The notes beneath the pieces were generated by a model. It had not been told where the DNA came from, ran no database searches, and was given only the letters and a program-made list of their open reading frames with translations. A DNA stretch of 30,864 nucleotides from Ascidiaceihabitans sp. (GTDB lineage Bacteria; Pseudomonadota; Alphaproteobacteria; Rhodobacterales; Rhodobacteraceae): contig JALZUL010000030.1 of the NCBI GenBank assembly GCA_023301665.1, positions 1-30,864 of the forward strand, written 5' to 3'. Below are positions 25,355 through 30,864 of the stretch, piece after piece. Within the stretch, counting starts at the first letter, position 1; each line of letters starts with the position of its first letter. The translations under genes were made by a program, and so were the position numbers.

Positions 25355-25983
25355 CCCAGCTAGCCTCCCTACGGTCTTATCCATTCAACGTAGGAAGGGT
25401 GTGCTTCATGTTCACGAAACCAGGCGCAGGTGTAAAACCCGGAGCAATACTGTGCCACAGAAGCGGCTGCGTATCGCAGTTGTAGCGGAGTAAAATACGG
25501 CCGCTTTGTGCCCTTCGTTATGCGGAGGGTTGGAGATGTATTCTGTATATATTTATAATCGTGTGTGCCGTGCTTGCTGGAAGGACGGGATGTCTGTTCG
25601 TGCAGCGGCGCGTTATTTCGACAAGGACCGTAAGACGATCGCGAAGATGCTGCGTCATGAGCTGCCGCCTGCCTACTCTATCAATCGGGGGCATGGTCTC
25701 CTTAGCCATGCATCTCAATCCATGCGTCAGGATGTCGAACAGGCGAACAGGCGAACAATCCTGAAAATCTCGACATGGCAGCTATCAAGCGCTAAGCGCA
25801 AAAGCACCTTGGCCTTCGAACGAAAGGTTGCATAAATGAGTTGAGAGACCGGAACGTAAGCGGGGCAAGACCAATGTTCTGCGTTCACGTACCGTTCCGA
25901 GAACAAAACTGTAGCCTCTAATTAACGGTCGAAACAACTGCATCAAACTTGGTTTTTTTCGGGTCTTGAATTTAGAAGGGGAG
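25355..25983. other. Gene-poor interval with IS21 remnant
   Basis: About 630 bp without an intact gene. CCTACG / CGTAGG (25368-25394) could form a weak hairpin after the large glycosyltransferase gene. The middle carries an istA fragment. 25691-25983 shows no recognisable coding sequence, apart from an inverted pair CGGAACG (25850-25856) / CGTTCCG (25893-25899) of unknown meaning. Confidence 0.5.
25536..25690 (+). pseudogene. istA: IS21-family transposase IstA N-terminal remnant
   Basis: MYSVYIYNRVCRACWKDGMS, then VRAAARYFDKDRKTIAKML and RHELPPAY, is the N-terminal helix-turn-helix of IS21-family IstA (relatives: MYSVDLYNRVRRAC..DGMS.R.AAR.FG.DR.T..KML). A ribosome binding site, GGAGGGTTGGAG, precedes the ATG. 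The similarity stops near residue 50 and the frame ends at 25835 in unrelated sequence, so over 400 residues including the DDE catalytic domain are gone. Confidence 0.75.
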
Positions 25984-26694
25984 CTATCCAACCGGATCAG
26001 ATGACCTCTCTACGAATTCAAACAACTTCACATCTTCGGCGTTGATTTGTGAAAGAAACCCTACAAGCTGGTCATCAAACTGCACTTGAACTCCAGCCTT
26101 CGCAACATTCAGCCTTTGGACTGGTACCGTTTCACTATGAAACCAGTTGGCAATTTGATCCACGATTTGCTGTTGTGAAGTCAGCGGTGCACAGAAAGAA
26201 AAATGACGTTCGATAGTTTCTATCGCGTCACCTGACGATGCCGCGCCACCTCCTGCGATCATCCTGCATTGCAGATTTGCAATTTCGCGGTTCTTTACCG
26301 CGAGGAGTGTTTTTGCAAACTCTAAAGGGCTCATTTCGAGGACTTCAGGGTTGGCGACAGCAATATGATGGTCTGGGCGTGTGATTACATGTTTGTAGAA
26401 CGACAAATAGCGATCGATAGGATGTCGAAGCAGGGATACGTAAACACGTTTTTTACGGGATTTATTGACAGCAGGGCTTTCGAAATCGAAATGCCCGCCA
26501 ACACCCCAAAGCGCATCAATATCGTCTGGGTCATTCTGGCCTGGAATAAGATGGCAGTATTTTCCATCCGTTAGTGTTTTCAATGCCGCATGAAACGACG
26601 TTCCGCCAGATTTTGGAATGTGAGTAAACACCAAAAGCATTGTTTCGGGGTCGAACTCTTCGTTCTCGTGAAGCTTTGCAATATTACCCGACAT
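25984..26694 (-). CDS. Sulfotransferase, Sulfotransfer_2-like
   Basis: This is a predicted sulfotransferase of 236 residues. FTHIPKSGGTSFH (23-35) is the classic 5'-phosphosulfate loop with Lys28, and VSLLRHPIDRYLSFYK (86-101) is the 3'-phosphate site. GGHFDF (66-71) corresponds to the GHxxF motif of the heparan 2-O-type branch. The residues between 100 and 180 contain a Gly/Ala-rich segment. It is shorter than animal homologues but ordinary for bacterial members. It is divergent from another sulfotransferase across 207 bp. Confidence 0.85.
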   Translation of the reverse strand: MSGNIAKLHENEEFDPETMLLVFTHIPKSGGTSFHAALKTLTDGKYCHLIPGQNDPDDIDALWGVGGHFDFESPAVNKSRKKRVYVSLLRHPIDRYLSFYKHVITRPDHHIAVANPEVLEMSPLEFAKTLLAVKNREIANLQCRMIAGGGAASSGDAIETIERHFSFCAPLTSQQQIVDQIANWFHSETVPVQRLNVAKAGVQVQFDDQLVGFLSQINAEDVKLFEFVERSSDPVG

Positions 26695-26901
26695 GATGAT
26701 TATCTTACCTTGTTTTTATTCTTACTGGGCTCACCCAAAGCATCACATGGTGCCGATGGCTGTACTGCACTTGCGTCTCAGGATTGAAACAATCCTTTCA
26801 AATCCGACTTCGGGATGCAATATGCATGCTTGGTTTTAGTGGGCATAATAGAGTTAAGGCAGCGTTTTCTGTTTTGATTATAACGTTATCAGAAGGTAAA
26901 A
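26695..26901. promoter_or_regulatory. Divergent promoter region between two sulfotransferase genes
   Basis: This 207-bp gap must contain promoters for both flanking genes. A perfect 10-bp palindrome, ATAACGTTAT (26880-26889), lies 12 bp before the plus-strand ATG, and AGAAGGT between them is the likely ribosome binding site. The palindrome overlaps where a regulator could block initiation; no protein can be named. Confidence 0.35.
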
Positions 26902-27882
26902 ATGATTAACGATTTTACTATACGAACTGTGATCAGTAGCATTTTGGGGCATCGGCATGTACCTGAGGAAATGATTGCGCGCCACAGACGTTTCAAAACA
27001 GTGCACGCACTCAGGTTGCATTTAATGCGACAGCCACAATTTAGAATGCTCGCAGCCAACCTACAAAATGAAGCGTTGGAAGACGAAATTGATTGTGATC
27101 GAGAAGTCGTAATTTTTCAGCATGTTCCCAAATGCGGCGGATCCAGTCTTCACGAGCTGCTTACCAGGAATATCGGCGATTGCTTCCCCGAGCGGCGAAA
27201 CGGTCTTGGAAATTGGTCCGCACTTTCCTTGTCAAAAAGCAGCTTCTTTTCCGGGCACTTTGACACACCCTCCTTATCCTTAATCCCGCAAGCCAAGTTA
27301 CGTGTTGTCTCTGTTCTACGCGAACCTCAGGCGCGCTTGATTTCTTTGTATCGCTTTTTGAAAGCCACACACCCAAAGGCCGCCATCGCTCAAAGTCGCA
27401 ATATGGGGTTAATAAATCTTGCGAGAGAGCTTGAGCCGGTTGAGTTCTTTTTGCATCCACATCTAAAGGAACACCCTTCAATCAATAATGCGATGACACG
27501 CCAATTTTCTGGGCCCTTACACCAGAAAAGTTGGGAAAGCTTCAATCCAACCGTGACCTTTAAAAGCCTGACAAGTACCAACCCCGATTTGGCTCTTAGT
27601 CGTGCTTTTGCACATGTGGAAAGCATGGCTGGCATTGCACTCCTCGAGCATATCAAAGCCACCATTCCTCCGCTTATGACGGCTCTTGGGATTTCTGCAG
27701 AACAACCATTCCCCCATAAAAACTCAATCGACGAGAACCTCACTTCAAGCAAATGGTTTAGTGAAACGCCAGTTGTTGAGATGACCGATGCGCTGTCAAA
27801 AGCCATCGAGCCCCATATCCAACTGGATGTAAGACTTTACAGTCACACAACCGAACTGCTTGCAAAACGTGGAATACTATAA
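26902..27882 (+). CDS. Sulfotransferase with DUF4214-like N-terminal segment
   Basis: This is a predicted sulfotransferase of 326 residues. HVPKCGGSSLHE (74-85) is the 5'-phosphosulfate loop and VSVLREPQARLISLYR (136-151) the 3'-phosphate site; FFSGHFD (115-121) matches the GHF motif of 2-O-type enzymes. The first 50 residues (SSILGHRHVPEEMIARHRRF, then MRQPQFRML) resemble the 'LLGRxPDPE...SPEFR' helical segment common in alphaproteobacterial polysaccharide enzymes. That would be an accessory domain fused in front of the catalytic one, which is my inference. It is followed 47 bp later by a glycosyltransferase gene on the same strand. Confidence 0.82.
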   Translation: MINDFTIRTVISSILGHRHVPEEMIARHRRFKTVHALRLHLMRQPQFRMLAANLQNEALEDEIDCDREVVIFQHVPKCGGSSLHELLTRNIGDCFPERRNGLGNWSALSLSKSSFFSGHFDTPSLSLIPQAKLRVVSVLREPQARLISLYRFLKATHPKAAIAQSRNMGLINLARELEPVEFFLHPHLKEHPSINNAMTRQFSGPLHQKSWESFNPTVTFKSLTSTNPDLALSRAFAHVESMAGIALLEHIKATIPPLMTALGISAEQPFPHKNSIDENLTSSKWFSETPVVEMTDALSKAIEPHIQLDVRLYSHTTELLAKRGIL

Positions 27883-27929
27883 TTAACCACCGTCATTCGT
27901 TTAGAAAATTTGCGAACTCAGGAGATGTT

Positions 27930-29129
27930 GTGCCTCGTACATTCATTGTTGATCCAGTCTGTGCCATTACTTTTGGGCACAGTTTAAACGCCTTGGGTTA
28001 TTTTGCCGAAATGGCACGTTCTTATGGTAACGATATCATAAAAGTCGCGTCTCGCCATCTGCCTCTGCTAGACGGCAAAGAAGATGATATTGAGCGGTTT
28101 TTCGAGTTTCAATACGACAAGTTTATCGAGATAGATAGAAAGCCTGTCGCGAAAGACTGGGCTGGCCTTAGTGCACAAGCACAAACGAGTGCAGAAGCAT
28201 CCGCAACCGTCGATTTTAGTCGTTTTATGTCAAAGTTTCGCGTCACTGCGGACGATACGATCCTCTTTCCAAGCGTGGATTATTACAGCCTATTAGGCCT
28301 TTTGAATGTAATTGAAACGCTTCCTGCGTCACGAATGCCAAAGGTTATGTTTCGGTTTATTGGTGTTATGGAGACTGCCTCTTTAGACGGTGACGCAAAT
28401 CTAGCTGGAAACCATTTTAAACGCCGCCTCCGTGAAGCAATGAATCGCGGAATGAATATTTCAGTTTGTGCAGAAACCCCTAAATACGCACGTGAGCTGA
28501 CACAATCGCTACGTATAAACGTTCCAACCGTTCCTTATATCGCACCCGATATAGACGCATTGCCGATGCCAGAAGAGGGCCCTATCACATTCCTATCTGG
28601 CGGAAGCGCTCGGGAAGACAAAGGGTTCTTCCGGCTTCAAAACATTATTAGCCTGGTAAATAAGCGAATAGATCCTTCCAAATGGAAAATTAAAATTCAG
28701 GGCCCACCCAACAAGGTCTTTAGCCAAAATAGTGGGTATATGGCTTGGCTCCATTCCTTGCCAAATGCTGAGATTTTACCTGGAAATGTACCTTACTCGG
28801 AAATTGTAAGATCATTCAGAGAAAGCCATGTGTCTTTGATGCCGTATGACCCAGAAACATATGCATCACGCGGCTCAGCAATGTTGATGGAATCGATGTT
28901 GTTTAACCGTTTGACAGTATGCCAAGATGGCACAGCATTTGCAGAGCAAGGTATGATCTATAAATGCGGCTTGGTCTGTCATACAGATGAAGATTTTGCT
29001 GATGCAATTGCAATCTATGCAGATTTCAAGCCATCTCAAATAGAAGCACAGGCCGGTATGGCAAGAAAACACTATTTGGAAGATATCCAAAAATCTTGTG
29101 ACGTTTGGATGAAAGGCAAAGTTCAATGA
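27930..29129 (+). CDS. GT4-like glycosyltransferase, paralogue of the giant glycosyltransferase N-terminus
   Basis: This is a predicted GT-B glycosyltransferase of 399 residues, with GTG start and AGGAG about 7 bp upstream. FIVDPVCAITFGHSLNALG (5-23) and DTILFPSV align with the opening of the 1151-residue protein (VIDPDCRNEKSH; DTVLFMHT). ITFLSGGSAREDKGFFRLQN (about 219-238) and SLMPYDPETYASRGSAMLME (about 301-320) match its VVSFLGEAREEKGFH and MLMPYDAEAYRARGSG. The two therefore belong to one subfamily. The SRGSAMLMES region is the donor-phosphate site. It overlaps the next gene by 4 bp (ATGA), so the pair is translationally coupled. Confidence 0.8.
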   Translation: MPRTFIVDPVCAITFGHSLNALGYFAEMARSYGNDIIKVASRHLPLLDGKEDDIERFFEFQYDKFIEIDRKPVAKDWAGLSAQAQTSAEASATVDFSRFMSKFRVTADDTILFPSVDYYSLLGLLNVIETLPASRMPKVMFRFIGVMETASLDGDANLAGNHFKRRLREAMNRGMNISVCAETPKYARELTQSLRINVPTVPYIAPDIDALPMPEEGPITFLSGGSAREDKGFFRLQNIISLVNKRIDPSKWKIKIQGPPNKVFSQNSGYMAWLHSLPNAEILPGNVPYSEIVRSFRESHVSLMPYDPETYASRGSAMLMESMLFNRLTVCQDGTAFAEQGMIYKCGLVCHTDEDFADAIAIYADFKPSQIEAQAGMARKHYLEDIQKSCDVWMKGKVQ

Positions 29130-30649
29130 GCATTTCAAAGAAGCCGAGCTTGCTGTTTGTAGATCACATTTTCCATATCAAAACGCGCAGCTTTCATTTT
29201 TTGATCGATATCCTTCGTCAAGAATTTGATGTTTCTATTAAGTACGTCGACCCTGATGGCAGTATAGATATCCCAAGCTTGATTGATGATTCAGAATTTG
29301 TTGTCTTGGCGCAGATGGATTTTCTGACATCTCACTTTATCGCTGCAGGTAAAAAAGTGTGTGTCGTGCAAATGTATGACGGTTCCGCGGGCCTACCGGA
29401 CAGACATTGGCAAATTAATCGACAAGCACGTTATTTGAATTTCTCAATAGCGCTTCATGCGCGTGCATTGGCCGCGGATGCCACGAGCCACTTGGTCCGG
29501 TATTTTCCTGATCCCTCGCAATTCAAGCAAGTTACTGATTTCTCATCTGCCCGCGGGTTCTTCTGGCAACGCTTGCCAAAATCGCCGGTAAATCTGGAAA
29601 CCGTCGCTAGAATGACAAATGGCAGCCTGGACCGCCTCCATGTTCACACGCCTTCGGATGACGGTTCCCAATTCGACGAAACCGCACTTGAACAGTTTTC
29701 TTGCCCTGTAACGACGTCCGATTGGTTCGAGAACCATAGTGATTTCAAAGAAACCCTAGACGAGGCGAATGTATATTTCGCTCCACGGATAGCTGAAGGA
29801 ATTGGTCACGGTTTCTTGGAAGCGCTTGCGAAAGGCATGCTTGTACTTGCCTACGATATGCCAACGCACAGTGAGTACATCAACAATTGGACCACAGGGA
29901 TCTTGTATGATCGTAATGTAGGCCCTGTTACGTTTAATGACTGGTCTGCGCAGGCTCAACAGATGTCTGACAATGCGAAACTCATGATGGCGAATGGTTT
30001 CGCCCAGTGGCAACAAAGCCAAAAAACAATTGGCGCGTTTATCAAAGAAACTCCAACACCAAAAGTGCCGAAAATACCCGGTGTTCAGCATGCCCTCACT
30101 GAGTTGTCGGACGCATATCAGTCTGGGCTTCCGACTTATACAGCAACTCTGAATAAGTTTGAGCGCCTTTGTGGCGCAATGGAAAACTGGGACAAGCTTG
30201 AAGAAGAAGTTGCACAGGCCGCACCTTTGGACAATTCGAGCCTCGAAGATGAAGTTCACTTGTTCTTGGGACATGGCAACGCTCACCAATTTGTAAGAGG
30301 TGGATGGTCCCCGCATGAGCTGACCCATCGTTGGGCCATTGAACCTGAAGCACAAATAGAGCTCCCCATTGCTCACGACCGAACGATCAGTCACGTAACT
30401 CTTGATATTCGGGCTCTGCGCAACAACAACATCGAGCTAGAACTAAACGGCACCCAAATCGGGAGCGAAAAGATCGGCCCGGAATTTACTCAAGTGACGT
30501 TCAAGACCAAACGTGGTCTTCAAGTCTCTCGAGATAAACCATTAAAAATAACGATCCGCGCCACGCAGCCAGAAGAAAAAATTCCCGAAGATCCGCGGGC
30601 CCTGATTTTCGCGGTGAGAATGATATCTGTTCACGGCACAGCAACGTGA
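29126..30649 (+). CDS. Glycosyltransferase with C-terminal beta-sandwich domain
   Basis: This is a predicted glycosyltransferase of 507 residues. The start at 29126 overlaps the upstream stop as ATGA; a longer frame from 29105 is less likely. LLFVDHIFHIKTRSFHFLID opens an N-terminal Rossmann half. FAPRIAEGIGHGFLEALAKG (about 218-237), followed by MLVLAYDMPTHSEYI, is the GT4 donor-site signature with its E-x7-E pair. Residues about 390-507 form a beta-rich domain (GWSPHELTHRWAIEPE ... IELELNGTQIGSEKI) that matches the module in the 1151-residue protein. This domain probably binds sugar or aids assembly; that role is inferred. Confidence 0.75.
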   Translation: MSISKKPSLLFVDHIFHIKTRSFHFLIDILRQEFDVSIKYVDPDGSIDIPSLIDDSEFVVLAQMDFLTSHFIAAGKKVCVVQMYDGSAGLPDRHWQINRQARYLNFSIALHARALAADATSHLVRYFPDPSQFKQVTDFSSARGFFWQRLPKSPVNLETVARMTNGSLDRLHVHTPSDDGSQFDETALEQFSCPVTTSDWFENHSDFKETLDEANVYFAPRIAEGIGHGFLEALAKGMLVLAYDMPTHSEYINNWTTGILYDRNVGPVTFNDWSAQAQQMSDNAKLMMANGFAQWQQSQKTIGAFIKETPTPKVPKIPGVQHALTELSDAYQSGLPTYTATLNKFERLCGAMENWDKLEEEVAQAAPLDNSSLEDEVHLFLGHGNAHQFVRGGWSPHELTHRWAIEPEAQIELPIAHDRTISHVTLDIRALRNNNIELELNGTQIGSEKIGPEFTQVTFKTKRGLQVSRDKPLKITIRATQPEEKIPEDPRALIFAVRMISVHGTAT

Positions 30650-30665
30650 TCAAATCCTACCTAGT

Positions 30666-30697
30666 TTTGCCGCTGACCAATCAAGGTTAGCGGCAAA
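30666..30697 (+). terminator. Hairpin after the last glycosyltransferase gene
   Basis: TTTGCCGCTGACC and GGTTAGCGGCAAA form a 13-bp stem with one mismatch around a 6-base loop, 17 bp after the stop codon at 30649. No T-run follows, so it may be a weak terminator or an RNA-stabilising hairpin. Confidence 0.5.
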
Positions 30698-30833
30698 GCA
30701 CTACAGTTTAAATTTATTTCAGGAAAAATCACATAATATAGATTATCAGATCCTTTGGGCTATGGGGGCGCGCGCTACCTTCAACTGCGACTCTTGTTAG
30801 AAAACAGTAGTTTATCTAGCAAGAGGAATCGGT

Positions 30834-30864
30834 ATGGGAACGACTTATACGCAACTCAGTATCA
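30834..30864 (+). CDS. Start of an IS30-family transposase (cut by window edge)
   Basis: ATG at 30834 reads MGTTYTQLSI, the usual start of IS30-family transposases (MGTxYxQLSLEER...). AAGAGGA about 8 bp upstream is a good ribosome binding site. Only 10 residues are visible, so the call rests on that motif. The left inverted repeat should lie between about 30740 and 30830, but I cannot place it. Confidence 0.55.
   Translation, partial: MGTTYTQLSI

Noticed and set aside
25785..25991. 68-residue minus-strand open frame next to the sulfotransferase
   Set aside because: It overlaps the sulfotransferase stop and has no motif or convincing start context.
29756..30394. 212-residue minus-strand open frame inside the last glycosyltransferase
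   Set aside because: It covers the E-x7-E donor site and beta-domain of a convincing plus-strand gene and has no domain of its own.
1..30864. CRISPR arrays, tRNA or rRNA genes
   Set aside because: No spaced direct-repeat array, no tRNA-like cloverleaf and no rRNA-like sequence were noticed on either strand.

Overview
The window looks like part of a RepA-type extrachromosomal replicon (or an integrated copy) from a marine alphaproteobacterium of the Rhodobacterales / Roseobacter group. The evidence is a divergent parA / repA pair of the roseobacter RepA type around an iteron-bearing origin, followed directly by a dTDP-rhamnose operon. That combination is the hallmark of the RepA 'biofilm plasmids' known from roseobacters such as Phaeobacter inhibens. 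Identifications come from reading protein motifs and gene order; no database search was run.

Layout. 1-83 is a foreign fragment that cuts off the 3' end of parA (minus strand, 78-1052). 1053-1554 is the origin region: an inverted repeat next to parA, an AT-rich stretch, three 22-bp iterons, a perfect DnaA box and a palindrome sharing the iteron tail motif. repA (1555-2562) is followed by rmlC-rmlB-rmlD-rmlA (2630-6069) and a 730-residue GT2+GT4 double glycosyltransferase (6130-8322). 8327-11313 holds a group-2-capsule-type ABC export set: permease on the minus strand, then a KpsE-like copolymerase and an ATPase on the plus strand. 11439-15447 (minus) has a bifunctional GDP-mannose enzyme (manC) and an 831-residue glycosyltransferase. 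fcl (15789-16730, plus) and gmd (16945-17958, minus) converge on one shared terminator. 18080-20070 is a scar: a sulfotransferase gene fused at its 5' end to a decayed IS3-family element, then an unidentified fragment and a galE remnant.

20166-25354 is a tight plus-strand cassette: a WcbI-like protein, a sulfotransferase and an 1151-residue multidomain glycosyltransferase. An IS21-family istA remnant follows (about 25536-25690). 25984-27882 holds two divergent sulfotransferases, then two overlapping glycosyltransferase genes (27930-30649). The window ends inside what looks like the start of an IS30-family transposase (30834 onward).

Together the genes describe synthesis and ABC-dependent export of a surface polysaccharide built with L-rhamnose and L-fucose (via GDP-mannose), probably sulfated: four separate sulfotransferase-like genes lie among the glycosyltransferases. 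Outer-membrane export (KpsD/Wza), lipid-linker synthesis (KpsC/KpsS), parB and sulfate activation genes are not in the window and must lie elsewhere if the pathway works. The mixed orientations, IS remnants and gene fragments suggest a locus assembled in several transfer events.
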